From positions 410,001-474,000 of the forward strand of contig NZ_CP030032.1 of the NCBI RefSeq assembly GCF_003258315.1: a DNA stretch of 64,000 nucleotides, read 5' to 3'. Numbering within the stretch: position 1 is the first letter of the stretch; each line of letters opens with the position of its first letter. Both the position numbers and the translations under genes were made by a program. Below, one piece after another: positions 7,676 to 17,539 of this stretch. Below the pieces are notes generated by a model. That model saw only the letters and a program-made list of their open reading frames with translations, was not told where the DNA came from and ran no database searches. The stretch comes from Bradymonas sediminis (GTDB taxonomy: Bacteria; Myxococcota_A; Bradymonadia; Bradymonadales; Bradymonadaceae).

Positions 7676-10600
7676 ATGAGCCGTAGATTGCATTTAATGA
7701 GCGGGTTTCGATTTGCGAAGGCGCTTCTGTTGACCTCGCTTCTGGCTGCCGCGCTTTCTTTGAGCGCGTGTAGCGATAATGACGAATGCGTGGGCAGTGC
7801 GTGTGACCCTGAACCGGTTGATTGCACCAGCAATATAGACTGTGAACTCGGCACGTATTGCGGCCCAGACTTCGTGTGTATCGAAGACCCGTGCGACGAA
7901 AATACCTGTGAGCGCGGCACCTGTACCCGTGGCTCGACGGTCTGCCAGAGCAAGGCTTCTTGCGAAGAAGAAACCGCCGATGTCGATTGTGTATTTGGCG
8001 ATATTTGCCAGCTTGGCACCTGCATGAACGAGCAGACTTTCTGCGAAGCGCTCAATTGCAAACGCGGCGTCTGTAACTACGACGAGCAAAAGTGTGTCGC
8101 CGCAGAAAATTGCGATGGCGACTCCGATCTGTGCATGGAGGGGAGCTTTTGTAACGACATGGGACAATGCGCGCCGGATCTTTGCGTGGTCAATGAGGTC
8201 GAGTGCGCCGACGGTGGTGTCTGCGTTCCCTCGCTGGGCGAATGCGCCAACCCCGACACCTGTAGCTCGAATAATGATTGCCTGGACAATCATATCTGCG
8301 TGCTCGAGTCCGGCTCGCTGGGCTCGTGCCTGCTCAAAGACGCCGCGTGCGGCGACGGCCCGGGCGACGGCGGCTGCTACGGCAATAAGACCTGTGAATA
8401 CGACCCGATCTCGCAATTGGTCGCCTGCCAGGAGCAGTCGACCTGTGAGACCGCGCTCGATTGTAACGACGGTCGCGAGTGTATTTCGCGCCAATGCCAA
8501 CCCGCGACGGCCTGTGTGCCCGATGCTTTTGAGCCGAATAACACCGAAGCTGAGGCGACTGATTTCCTCGCCGAGGCCTCCGACTATCGTCTGGCCGCAA
8601 CGATGTGCGCCGCCGATAGCGATTATTTCCTGGTCGACGCGCTCAGCCTGAGCAACGGTTTGACCGAGGGCGCGCTGCTGATCGACGTGCAATATGAGCA
8701 GCGTGATATCGGGCTTGGTGGCGTTGAACTCGAGGTCTTCGACCCTGCCGGCGAGAGCCTGGCGGTCGAGAATAGCGGGCAATTCGGGGTCAACGGCTCG
8801 GTAGCTGCGCTGGTGCGCCTGAGCACCATCGCCTCGGGCAATTACCTCGTGCGCGTGAGCGCCGCCGACGACGTGGCCGAGGCCGGAATTAACTATACGA
8901 TGAGCGCGAGCTTCTCGACGGTGGAGACCCAGGAAGCGTGCATGAACGCGATTCCGCTGGTGCCGGGCTCCGCGCCGGTGTCCGGCAATACCTCGTCTGG
9001 GGCGAGCACGGCGATGGGTTCGCTTTGCGCGGGGACCGACAACCCGGCGCCTGAGGTTATCTATAGCTTCGAGATCGAAGAGCGCAGCGCGGTGAGCATC
9101 TATGTGATCCCGAACTCCTCTTCGACCAAATTGACCGCGAGCATCCGACGCGCGTGCGCCCTCGACAGCAGCGAAGTCGCCTGTCAGGCAGATGTCTCCA
9201 ATATGAGTGACTCGCTCTCGCCGCTGCTTGAGCCGGGCATCTATTATTTGATCGTTCAGGGCCTCAACGGTTCCTCGGGCGGCGGGTTTAAGGTGTCGAT
9301 GGGTATCGGCGGGGTCGTGTGTACGCCGGCGAGCAATGCCTGCATCGATGAGAACACCGCGAGCATTTGCTCGGACGCCGGGACGGTCCTTGAGGAAGTA
9401 TCGTGCGCTGCGGGTTGTGACCCGGAGACCAAGGATTGCCGTCGCGTCGAAGGCGACCTGTGCTCGCAGGCGATTGAGAAATCCGAACCCTTCACGGCGA
9501 CGATTAATTGGGCCGATTACCGCCCCGATATCAGCCTGAGCGCCAGCAGCAGCGCGTGTGTGCCCGCGCACGAAGGCCAGAATAACACCGGCGGAGCGGA
9601 GGCGGTCTGGGCCGTGACGATCCCGCCCGGAAAAGTGCTCGACGCCACGCTGACGCTGCCGAGCGGCGAGTTCGGGTCGATGTATATTATGAATAGTTGT
9701 ATTGACCCGTCGCTTTCCTGCGAGATCGGCGCGAACCGTGGAAACGTGAGCACCGAGCGAATTGGCTACGCCAACGACACCGCCGCGGACGAGACCGTGT
9801 ACCTGGTCGCCGACAGTAGCTCCTTTGTGACGATGACTTCGGCGACCCTGGACGTCCAATTCAACGATGTCGCCTGTGACCCGGCTGAGAAATCGCGCTG
9901 TGACCTCGACGGAAATATCGAGAAGTGTAATCCCTGGGGCACTCAATATGATGTCATCACCGACTGTAATTTCGGCTGCACCGACAGCCCCACGGGCGGC
10001 AACGCGAGCTGCTCGGGCCCGACAAATAATACCTGTAGCCAGCCGTTTGCGCTGACCAGCGGCGTGCCGGTGAGCGGTAATTTCAGCGACTACTCCCACG
10101 ACAATAAGCCTGCCAGTAGCTGCAGCTCCTCGACGGCCAACGGCCCCGAAGCCGTGTATGTCATCACGACGACCGTGCCGAATACCAAAGTGCACGCCGA
10201 GGTGGTGACCTCGAAGGACGCGGTTATCTATTCGAGCCAATCGTGCGCCATCGGAGATCCGGCAGAGCAAACCTGCGTGGCTTCGAGCGACATCCCCGAG
10301 TGGATCGAGTTTATGGCGCCGACCCCCGGCGACTATTATATCTTCGTGGACACCTGGAGCTCGATCACCACTGATGGGGACTTCACGGTCACCGCGACGC
10401 TGACCGAGCCGTCCTGCGTGCCGGGTGAGTCGCTGAGCTGCGCGAGCAATACGACCCTGGAGGTCTGTGATTCCGAGGGCTTCCCGACGGTGCAGCCGTG
10501 CCGCGCAGACTGCCTCAATGGTGAGTGTGTGATCGAGACCGGTGATACCTGCGAGGACCCGCTTGTGCTGACTCCGGGAACCACCGTGACCGGCGACACC

Positions 10601-13600
10601 GGCCAATTCTATCCGGACTATACGCTCTCCTCGAATAGCTGCACCGGCAAGAGCACGCGCGGCAATGATATGGTCTATCAGATTGAGACCACCCAGCCCG
10701 GCCAGATTATCGATGTGGAGTTGGTGCAGAGCAGCTTCAACGCAGCGCTTTACGTGACCCAAGAGTGCGTGAGCACTGGCGGCGAGCCCAGTTGCCTGAT
10801 TGGTCAGGACCTGGGAGCGTCCGAGAACGAGCATCTGACCTTCGTGGCGCACGACGCCGGCGTCTATTTTGTCCACGTGGGCGCGAGCAGCGTGTCCGCC
10901 TCGGGCACCTTCGAGATGAAGGCCGATGTGCGCACCCCGACCTGTACGCCGGGCGAGACCCTCGGTTGTGCTGGCGACGAGCTGGAGTTCTGCGGTCCGC
11001 TGGGCGAAGTCGTGAACTACGCCTGCAGCAGCACCTGCACCGCCGGCGCCTGCGATGCCCCCAGCGGGGACGTCTGTCAGGAGCCAGTGGTCGTGTTCCA
11101 CGGCGAGACCGTGGGCGGCAGCGTCAACGACACCGGCAGCACGAATAGCCTGGAGCTCAACAGCGGAAAGAATAACCAATGCCTCAACGGCACATCCAAG
11201 ACGATCGGTAAGGAGAATATCTACCGCATCGACCTGCTCGCCGGGGAGCTGCTCACGATTGAGATGGACGGCGAGAAGTCCTCGCTGGTCTCTTATATCT
11301 CGGAGTCCTGTGTCGCCGCCGCGCAGAAATGTCAGAGCGTCGACTCCAACGGTAAAGATGGTCTGCTGCAATATTACGCGCAGGCTGACGGCAGCGTGTT
11401 CCTTGTGGTCGACGCGAGTGATTCGCTCAAAGTCGACTATCAATTCACCGTCGACATCAGCAGCGGCAAGGCGTGCGAGCCCGGCGCCTATCGTTGCGTG
11501 GACGCCGATACGCTCGAAGTTTGTAGCGAAGACGGAAGCAGCGTGCTCGCCACGTATATCTGTGCCGAGGGTTGCTCCGCGGGCACCTGCCTGAAAGCCG
11601 CCGGTGGAAACACCTGCGATAACGCCACGAATATCGGCGGCGTTGAGCCCCCTAATGTCGGTGCTGGTATCTCGGTGGAAGGCAACTTCGCCGAGCTCAA
11701 TAACTCGGTGTCGGTCCCGGCCAACGGTTGCACCCGCGCCGAAGGCAAGGGCAGTGACCTGATCTACAAGGTCGACCTCGGAGTCAACGACGTCCTGGAG
11801 GCCACCGTGTACTCGCCGAGCGGCGAGGCGCCGATGGCCTATATCCTCACCGACTGCGCCGACACCGACAGCTGCCTGGCCGGTGGTCGCGCCCAAGACG
11901 GACTCAACACCAAGCAGAAGGCATATACCCGGTATATGTCCGACTCGGTCCAGACCGTGTACGTGGTCGCCGACAGCGCGAATAGCAACGCCAGCGGCCG
12001 CTTCCGCCTGGATATCGCCGTGTCACCTGCGCAGTGTACGCCTGGCGTCACCAGCTGCGTGGACGGCCAGAACGAGGAGTTCTGTGACCAGGGCCGCCTC
12101 AACGAGCAATTCTGCATGTACGGCTCCTGCTCCGGCGGCGGTTGTACCGGCGTCGCTCCGGATACCTGCGCAGACGCGCAGATTGTCCCCAACGACGGTC
12201 AGGTTCATACCTACCGCGGACTTATCGAAGACCTCAACGACTCGATCGACCTCGGCGAGCAGCTCTATGAGTGTATCGACCTCGGTCCGTCACCGGGCTT
12301 CGACGCGGTCTACGCGATTGACCTGAACGCGGGTGAATTCCTCGACGTGAAGGTCGACTCTCCGGCAGATACCATCATCTGGGTGTCTGAGAGCTGCGGC
12401 GCGGGCATGGAGAATGCCTGCTCGGGCGGTGTGGATGAGGCAGGCAAGGGCGGCAAGGAATCGCTGCTCTTCGATGTTCGCTACGCCGGCACCTATTATA
12501 TCATCGTCGACACGGCGAACGCCGACGTCTACGAGGGTGAGTACACCATCGATGTCCAGGTGCGCTCGAATGAGTGCACGTTTGGGGCCGAGGAGTGCGT
12601 CGACGGATTCACCAAGCGCCGCTGTAACCGCGACCGCTTGTGGGAGGAGACGGAGTGCTATTACGGCTGCGACGCCGGCGCCTGCATGGACGTTATTGGG
12701 GACACCTGTGATGACGCGATTCTGGTCCCGGATGACCGCCAACCGCATACCTTCCGGGGACGGATGGAGGATTATTCGGCGCAGAGCGACATCGCCGCTG
12801 GGGAGTCCAGCTGCACCAACGTCGGGACGATCTCCAATGGTCCGGAGGTCTTCTATGCGGTCGATATGAACGCCGGCGACATCGTCGAGGTCGCCTGGAC
12901 CTCGACCGAGGGTGGTCAGTTGTGGATCGCGACCTCCTGCGACGATTTGCTCGGCACCTGCGGAATGTGGGTTGATGAGCACCCATCTTATTCCAGCGAG
13001 AACACCGAGACGATGGTGTATCGCGCCGAGCAAGACGGTACCTATTATATCGTGGGTGATAACTACTACGGCGACACCGACCCAGGTGAGTTCGAGATGC
13101 AGATCCATGTGCGCGCACCGGATTGTGACGACGCGACATCTGTCGAAGTGTGTATTGATGCGGAGACCATTCAAGTCTGCAATAACGGGGTCTTCGTTGA
13201 GCAGTCGTGTAATTGCCAGGGAGACCGGTGTGTGTCGGGCTGCGACATGGCCGTCGATGTGACCGGCCAGGCGACGAGCGCCGCCGGCGCGACGTTTACC
13301 GGCAATTTCGGCATCAACGAAAGCGAGCATGCCGAGTATTGTGGCCAGAGTGCTTTCGACACCAGTGGAGATGAATTCTATTATAGCGTCGATCTCCAGG
13401 CGAACGAAACCGTCACGGTTACGGCGACGGCCGACGGCATTACGTATCCGGTGATTACCTTCTTGGATAGTTGTTCGGACATCGCCCTGGATCGCTGCCT
13501 GCAGCCGCCCGCGAATGACGAGAGTAGCAGTGTTACCTCTTCGTATACCGCGGCTGGCGCCGAAACGGTGATCATCATGATCGACAATGATTATCCTTCT

Positions 13601-13639
13601 GCCGGGCATGGATTCACCTTCGATATCAAGATCAACTAA
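7676..13639 (+). CDS. Giant repetitive Cys-rich surface lipoprotein
   Basis: The start at ATG 7676 has GAAAGG 6-12 bp upstream and gives a lipoprotein signal ending LLAAALSLSAC; an in-frame ATG at 7577 would add 33 residues before it. The mature protein of nearly 2000 residues opens with about 270 residues of disulfide-rich, EGF-like modules. It continues as about nine repeats, each a beta-rich PPC-like domain of 110-140 residues (pattern DVxYxIDLxxGExLxV ... GTYYIxVD) followed by a short Cys cluster such as CTPGxxxCxDxxTLEVC ... CxxGxC and then GDTCxxA. The first repeat starts at FEPNNTEAEATDF. The architecture suggests an outer-surface adhesion or polymer-binding protein; no enzymatic domain is visible. 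A strong bidirectional terminator follows. Confidence 0.88.
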   Translation: MSRRLHLMSGFRFAKALLLTSLLAAALSLSACSDNDECVGSACDPEPVDCTSNIDCELGTYCGPDFVCIEDPCDENTCERGTCTRGSTVCQSKASCEEETADVDCVFGDICQLGTCMNEQTFCEALNCKRGVCNYDEQKCVAAENCDGDSDLCMEGSFCNDMGQCAPDLCVVNEVECADGGVCVPSLGECANPDTCSSNNDCLDNHICVLESGSLGSCLLKDAACGDGPGDGGCYGNKTCEYDPISQLVACQEQSTCETALDCNDGRECISRQCQPATACVPDAFEPNNTEAEATDFLAEASDYRLAATMCAADSDYFLVDALSLSNGLTEGALLIDVQYEQRDIGLGGVELEVFDPAGESLAVENSGQFGVNGSVAALVRLSTIASGNYLVRVSAADDVAEAGINYTMSASFSTVETQEACMNAIPLVPGSAPVSGNTSSGASTAMGSLCAGTDNPAPEVIYSFEIEERSAVSIYVIPNSSSTKLTASIRRACALDSSEVACQADVSNMSDSLSPLLEPGIYYLIVQGLNGSSGGGFKVSMGIGGVVCTPASNACIDENTASICSDAGTVLEEVSCAAGCDPETKDCRRVEGDLCSQAIEKSEPFTATINWADYRPDISLSASSSACVPAHEGQNNTGGAEAVWAVTIPPGKVLDATLTLPSGEFGSMYIMNSCIDPSLSCEIGANRGNVSTERIGYANDTAADETVYLVADSSSFVTMTSATLDVQFNDVACDPAEKSRCDLDGNIEKCNPWGTQYDVITDCNFGCTDSPTGGNASCSGPTNNTCSQPFALTSGVPVSGNFSDYSHDNKPASSCSSSTANGPEAVYVITTTVPNTKVHAEVVTSKDAVIYSSQSCAIGDPAEQTCVASSDIPEWIEFMAPTPGDYYIFVDTWSSITTDGDFTVTATLTEPSCVPGESLSCASNTTLEVCDSEGFPTVQPCRADCLNGECVIETGDTCEDPLVLTPGTTVTGDTGQFYPDYTLSSNSCTGKSTRGNDMVYQIETTQPGQIIDVELVQSSFNAALYVTQECVSTGGEPSCLIGQDLGASENEHLTFVAHDAGVYFVHVGASSVSASGTFEMKADVRTPTCTPGETLGCAGDELEFCGPLGEVVNYACSSTCTAGACDAPSGDVCQEPVVVFHGETVGGSVNDTGSTNSLELNSGKNNQCLNGTSKTIGKENIYRIDLLAGELLTIEMDGEKSSLVSYISESCVAAAQKCQSVDSNGKDGLLQYYAQADGSVFLVVDASDSLKVDYQFTVDISSGKACEPGAYRCVDADTLEVCSEDGSSVLATYICAEGCSAGTCLKAAGGNTCDNATNIGGVEPPNVGAGISVEGNFAELNNSVSVPANGCTRAEGKGSDLIYKVDLGVNDVLEATVYSPSGEAPMAYILTDCADTDSCLAGGRAQDGLNTKQKAYTRYMSDSVQTVYVVADSANSNASGRFRLDIAVSPAQCTPGVTSCVDGQNEEFCDQGRLNEQFCMYGSCSGGGCTGVAPDTCADAQIVPNDGQVHTYRGLIEDLNDSIDLGEQLYECIDLGPSPGFDAVYAIDLNAGEFLDVKVDSPADTIIWVSESCGAGMENACSGGVDEAGKGGKESLLFDVRYAGTYYIIVDTANADVYEGEYTIDVQVRSNECTFGAEECVDGFTKRRCNRDRLWEETECYYGCDAGACMDVIGDTCDDAILVPDDRQPHTFRGRMEDYSAQSDIAAGESSCTNVGTISNGPEVFYAVDMNAGDIVEVAWTSTEGGQLWIATSCDDLLGTCGMWVDEHPSYSSENTETMVYRAEQDGTYYIVGDNYYGDTDPGEFEMQIHVRAPDCDDATSVEVCIDAETIQVCNNGVFVEQSCNCQGDRCVSGCDMAVDVTGQATSAAGATFTGNFGINESEHAEYCGQSAFDTSGDEFYYSVDLQANETVTVTATADGITYPVITFLDSCSDIALDRCLQPPANDESSSVTSSYTAAGAETVIIMIDNDYPSAGHGFTFDIKIN

Positions 13640-13676
13640 GCCGCTCGGGCTTCGCGGGAGACCGTGAGCCCCGGAC

Positions 13677-13716
13677 AAAAAAATCCCCCGCAATTTATAT
13701 TGCGGGGGATTTTTTT
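13677..13716. terminator. Bidirectional terminator between convergent genes
   Basis: A perfect 12-bp stem, ATCCCCCGCAAT (13683-13694) with its complement at 13699-13710 around a TTAT loop, is followed by T6 on the plus strand and preceded by an A-run that gives a T-tail on the minus strand. It separates the giant lipoprotein and the esterase genes. Confidence 0.92.
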
Positions 13717-13745
13717 ATGCCCGATATTCGCTGACCTCAGTCGAC

Positions 13746-14735
13746 TTACCCCAGGTGTTCGTCCAGAAATTCAAATTGGTCCTTCCAGCAGCGCTTGGCC
13801 TGCTCGCGCCAGACGAACGCGTGAAAGGCATGCACCTCGCCGGGGTAATAGCAGGTGCGATTCGCCACGCCCATCCGGGTCAGCGCGGCGCCCAGACGCC
13901 GCGTGTCGTCGAGCAGGATGTCACGGGTGCCGACCGGCAAGAAGAACGCCGGCAGAGGGCGCTGCGGGGCCTGGGCGCGCTCGAAAAAGACCAACGGGTC
14001 CGCGAAGTCCAGCGCCGGGTCGGCGGGCGGGTGTTCCGGGCGAAGATAGCCGCGGCTGACCTCCTGGAGGCGGTCCGCCAGAAAGCTGGGGACGCGCTCC
14101 TGGGTGGTGAAGCGCTCGATATTGCTGACCTGGTGGATGCCGCAGGCCGCCGCGCTCACCCGGGGCACAACCTCGGTGGCGTAGACCGCGCGCGCAAACG
14201 GCTCCTCGCGCTCATAGCAGGCGGCGATGGTCAGGCTGGTGACCAGGTTTGCGCCGGCGGACTCCCCCGCCACGATGACGCGGCTCAGGTCCCCGCCGAG
14301 GTCCTCGATATTCTCGCACATCCAGCAATACGCCTGGCAGCTATCCTGGAAAGCGGCCGGAAATGGCTGCTCTTCGGAGAGGCGATAGTTGATATTGACG
14401 ACCAGATACCCTTTGCGGGCAAATTGCATCGCCATGCCAAAATGGGTGTCTTTGGACAGGATGCGAAAGCCGCCGCCGTGGACGTAAAAAACCACCGGGT
14501 GGGGGCCCGGTGAGTCGGTGGGGATGAACAGGTCCAGGGTGTGGGCGGTGTTGCCGGTGCTGATATACGGGATATCTTGCAGGTGGCGCACGCCGTGCTT
14601 CTCGGGTTTGCTGCGCGGGTCCAGGCGGACCAGGGCGCCGAGGCCGGCGAAGAGGTTCTTGATCAGGGCCGAGCCTGCCTGCTTTCGCAGCTCGGGCGAG
14701 ATGATGGGGCGGCGCTTCTGGATGGCGTTTGTCAT
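13746..14735 (-). CDS. Alpha/beta-hydrolase esterase, HSL family
   Basis: This is a 329-residue protein of the hormone-sensitive-lipase-like carboxylesterase family. It has the oxyanion motif YVHGGGF, the nucleophile elbow AGESAGANL, the acid in VGTRDILLDDT and the His in GEVHAFHAF, so the catalytic triad is complete. The family hydrolyses short to medium acyl esters; the substrate here is unknown. No signal peptide is apparent, so it is probably cytoplasmic. It is the last gene of a tight minus-strand cluster, 24 bp after the TPR protein, which itself follows the Ser/Thr kinase gene by 18 bp, so the three are probably co-transcribed and end at the terminator at 13677-13716. Confidence 0.9.
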   Translation of the reverse strand: MTNAIQKRRPIISPELRKQAGSALIKNLFAGLGALVRLDPRSKPEKHGVRHLQDIPYISTGNTAHTLDLFIPTDSPGPHPVVFYVHGGGFRILSKDTHFGMAMQFARKGYLVVNINYRLSEEQPFPAAFQDSCQAYCWMCENIEDLGGDLSRVIVAGESAGANLVTSLTIAACYEREEPFARAVYATEVVPRVSAAACGIHQVSNIERFTTQERVPSFLADRLQEVSRGYLRPEHPPADPALDFADPLVFFERAQAPQRPLPAFFLPVGTRDILLDDTRRLGAALTRMGVANRTCYYPGEVHAFHAFVWREQAKRCWKDQFEFLDEHLG

Positions 14736-14759
14736 GAGTAGATGCCTCGAAACCGGGCG

Positions 14760-15614
14760 TTAATCGAATAGATATGTCAGGCGCACCGTGGCGCCGTCAC
14801 CGCCGGCCGACAGGTCGATCGAGGCGGTCTCTGCGCCGTCCTCGCTGAGCAAGTCGTAGCTGAGCAGGCCGAGCCCCACCGCGGTGAGGGCGGCGCCCGA
14901 GTAGAGCGTGACCAGGCCGACCGTTTGGCGCGCGGCGAGGTCGTCTTTATGGCGTTGATAGGCCTCGGGCGTCGGGGCGTAGGCGGCGGCCTTATAGGCC
15001 TCGATATCGTCGCCCATGGAGGCCTCCACATATCCCGCATAGCCCAGAAGGCCCAGGCCGGCCGCGCTCGCCGCGACTCCCGACCACCCGAGGGTCGACA
15101 GGGCCGGGCTGCTGGCTTTCTGGGGCTTGGGGATCGGCCGGACTTCATCGCCTGGCTCGACCTGGCTGACCGGCGTGGGTTGCTCCGGCGCGTTGATGTC
15201 GTCGACGACGGCGCGCGCCTGCAAGGCGCTTCCCCAGGCGCGAATGCGCGCCATATTGACCGGGACCGCACGCTCCGGCATGCCCTTGGAGCCCGCGGCG
15301 CGGAGCGCGGCGGCGTAGGCCTCGTCGATATTTCCCAGGCGTGAGTGCGCCACCGAAATATTATATTGGAGCATTGGATCGGGTTTGTGTTTATAGGCGC
15401 TCAGGAACTCGACGATCGCCAGAGCGTAGCGCTCTTCGGAGAAGTACTGGGCGCCCTTGGCGAAGTGCGCCTCGGCCTTTGCGCGCTCCTCTTCGGTGAT
15501 CGGCGCGTCTTCTTGCGCCGTCGCCGAGGCGGGGAGTGCGACCCCGGCCGCGCCGACAAAGAGGCAGAGTGCGCAGATGATGAGCATCGATTTTTGGGAG
15601 CGCCGCTTCGTCAT
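14760..15614 (-). CDS. Secreted TPR-repeat protein with C-terminal membrane segments
   Basis: The protein has 284 residues. It has an N-terminal signal peptide (LIICALCLFVGAAGVALPASATAQ), then a TPR-like region (residues about 40-110: AEAHFAKGAQYFSEERYALAIVEFLSAYKHKPDPMLQYNISVAHSRLG). A polar linker follows, then two hydrophobic segments (STLGWSGVAASAAGLGLLGYAGY and LVTLYSGAALTAVGLGLLSYDLL). This is a common layout in myxobacterial-type genomes, where such proteins often neighbour Ser/Thr kinases, as here. It is probably periplasmic or envelope-anchored. Its role, perhaps as a scaffold or sensor partner for the kinase, is inference from operon context. Confidence 0.8.
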   Translation of the reverse strand: MTKRRSQKSMLIICALCLFVGAAGVALPASATAQEDAPITEEERAKAEAHFAKGAQYFSEERYALAIVEFLSAYKHKPDPMLQYNISVAHSRLGNIDEAYAAALRAAGSKGMPERAVPVNMARIRAWGSALQARAVVDDINAPEQPTPVSQVEPGDEVRPIPKPQKASSPALSTLGWSGVAASAAGLGLLGYAGYVEASMGDDIEAYKAAAYAPTPEAYQRHKDDLAARQTVGLVTLYSGAALTAVGLGLLSYDLLSEDGAETASIDLSAGGDGATVRLTYLFD

Positions 15615-15632
15615 GATCGAGACCCTATGAGG

Positions 15633-17408
15633 TTAAATGCCGTCGAGGGCGGGAAAAGAAGAGGTCGAAGGCTGGTCCTTTTTAGGTGCCGGTTCGGCGG
15701 CCTTCTTGCGACTGGTTTTGCTCTCTTTTGGTTTGACCGTCGTCCGGGTGCGCTCGGTGCGCGCGCGCTTGGGAGCAGCCTTGGGGGCCTGGGGCTCCTT
15801 GGCCCGCGCGGGCGCCTCTTCGGCCGCGGTCGCGGTGGTCTCCGAAGCCTTATCGGCCTCGGCTCGGGCATCCTCCTCGGCCCGTTGAGCCTGTCGAGCT
15901 TGCTCGCTGGCGCCCAATTGGATGCCCAGGTTGACCACTTCAGCCGCTTCGTCCGGGGCACGCGCAGCCGCGACCTCGGGGATGTTCTGCTGCGGAGCCG
16001 TGGGTGCTTCGGGCACCGGGGGGGCGGTCTCGGTGATGGGGCGCAACTCGCGCGTGGGTGTGGTCACCACGGTGTCGCCTGAGCTTTGCGAGGCGCTATA
16101 GGCATAAAATAGCCCACCCGCGCCCAGCAGTACCAACAGGGTAATAATCACCAGGAGAGGCATGCGCGACTTGGGCTTGGCGGTCGCCATCGCCGGGATT
16201 GTCCCGGAGCTTGAAAACCCGTCGACCGGAGGGGCGGCGTTGGAGAACCCGGTGGTGTTTCGGGGCGACGTGGGCGTATAGACCGGAATGCCACCGGTAG
16301 GCGTGGGCGTGTAGGCCGGGACGCCGCCGGTAGGTGTGGGCGTATGCTGCGGTAGCGCGGGCATCCCCGGAGGGCGCTCGGTCTGGGGCAGCGCGGGCAT
16401 GCCCGCGGGCCGCTCGCCGGAGGGCGCCGGTGCGTCGAACATCTGGCTGTCAAACGACGGCGGGGGCATGCGCACCGTCGCCTTATAATCCTCTTCGGCC
16501 TCGGGCGCTGCGGGCGCGTTGACCTCGAAATCGGCCGGGTCCAGGGCGTCGAGCGCGCTCAGGATCTCGTTGGCGGTCTGGAAGCGGCGCTGCTCCGATT
16601 TGTGCAACATCCGATTGATGATCGCGCGAAAGCGCGGCGAGAACCCGAGATTGTCGGGCAGCTCAATGGGGTCGTCGGAGACCTGTCGGGTGATGATGCT
16701 GACCATCGAGTCCAGCTCGATGGCGCGCTGGCCGGTGAGCAACTCGTAAGCGACCAGCCCCAGGCTATAGATGTCGGTCTGCGGGCCCAGCGGAGTGCCG
16801 CGAAGTTGCTCCGGGGCCATATAGCGCGGGGTGCCGATGATCATGCCGGCCTGGGTGAGGTCGCGCCCGGCGCCGTCATCGTCGCCCAGCACGCTCTTGG
16901 CGATGCCGAAGTCGAGCACCTTCACCTGGTCGGTGCGCCCGATATGCTCGTAGACCATGATATTGGCGGGCTTGATATCCCGGTGCAGCACGCCCATGGC
17001 GTGGGCTTCCTGCAGGCTGGAGAGGCATTGGCGCAGGATCTTCGACGCGCGCTCGGCCGAGATGCGCCCTTCTTTTCGCACCAGGCCGCTCAGGGTAAGC
17101 CCGTCGATATACTCAAACACCATATAGAGCAGGGCGTCTTCGGTGCGCCCGTAATCGTACATGATGATGGTATGAGGGTCGCGCAAGGACGCGACCAACT
17201 TCGCCTCTCGGCGGAATCGCTCCGCGACCTCCTGGGCGTGCTTGTCGTCGCCGCGCAACCCGGGGCTTAACACCTTGAGCGCGACCTGGCGCCCGAGATC
17301 CATCTGCTCCGCAAGATAGATCTGGGCAAAGCCGCCTCGACCGATCACCGAATTGATGCGGTAGCGATTCTGAAATACCCCGCCCGCTTTGGGAAAACTA
17401 TCCCCCAT
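15633..17408 (-). CDS. Membrane-anchored Ser/Thr protein kinase (PknB-like)
   Basis: This 591-residue protein has a complete eukaryotic-type kinase domain at about 16-285: Gly loop IGRGGFAQIYLAE, catalytic Lys45 (VALKVL), HRDIKPAN catalytic loop, DFGIAKS, and GTPRYMAPEQ. A Pro-rich linker follows with internal repeats (two copies of a PxGMPALPQ unit, then three of TPTPTGGxPxY). One membrane helix (MPLLVIITLLVLLGAGGLFYAY, about residue 415-440) comes next, then an extracytoplasmic Ala/Lys-rich tail (AKEPQAPKAAPKRAR, TTVKPKESKTSRKKA). No PASTA domains are present, so the sensing mode is unclear. It leads a probable operon with the TPR protein and esterase. Confidence 0.93.
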   Translation of the reverse strand: MGDSFPKAGGVFQNRYRINSVIGRGGFAQIYLAEQMDLGRQVALKVLSPGLRGDDKHAQEVAERFRREAKLVASLRDPHTIIMYDYGRTEDALLYMVFEYIDGLTLSGLVRKEGRISAERASKILRQCLSSLQEAHAMGVLHRDIKPANIMVYEHIGRTDQVKVLDFGIAKSVLGDDDGAGRDLTQAGMIIGTPRYMAPEQLRGTPLGPQTDIYSLGLVAYELLTGQRAIELDSMVSIITRQVSDDPIELPDNLGFSPRFRAIINRMLHKSEQRRFQTANEILSALDALDPADFEVNAPAAPEAEEDYKATVRMPPPSFDSQMFDAPAPSGERPAGMPALPQTERPPGMPALPQHTPTPTGGVPAYTPTPTGGIPVYTPTSPRNTTGFSNAAPPVDGFSSSGTIPAMATAKPKSRMPLLVIITLLVLLGAGGLFYAYSASQSSGDTVVTTPTRELRPITETAPPVPEAPTAPQQNIPEVAAARAPDEAAEVVNLGIQLGASEQARQAQRAEEDARAEADKASETTATAAEEAPARAKEPQAPKAAPKRARTERTRTTVKPKESKTSRKKAAEPAPKKDQPSTSSFPALDGI

Positions 17409-17539
17409 TATGATTTGCTACCGGTCAAAAAGGGATGCATATATTAGCTCGAAAAGTCGAAATAAACCTAACAGGTAATCGGGGATGCGGCAACTTTGGC
17501 CTGCAAAACCGGGCGAATAAATCGATCGTTTAAGCCGTG

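Noticed and set aside
7694-11896. A 1400-codon open frame antisense to the giant lipoprotein gene
   Set aside because: It mirrors the codon bias of the sense gene, has no domain I recognise, no ribosome-binding site, and lies fully inside a clear gene.
12290-13693. A 467-codon open frame antisense to the 3' end of the giant lipoprotein gene
   Set aside because: Same reason: no homology or start signal, and it runs across the terminator region.
16260-16420. Short repeats in the kinase gene considered as a DNA repeat array
   Set aside because: They encode Pro/Thr-rich protein repeats in the linker, in frame, and are explained by the protein.
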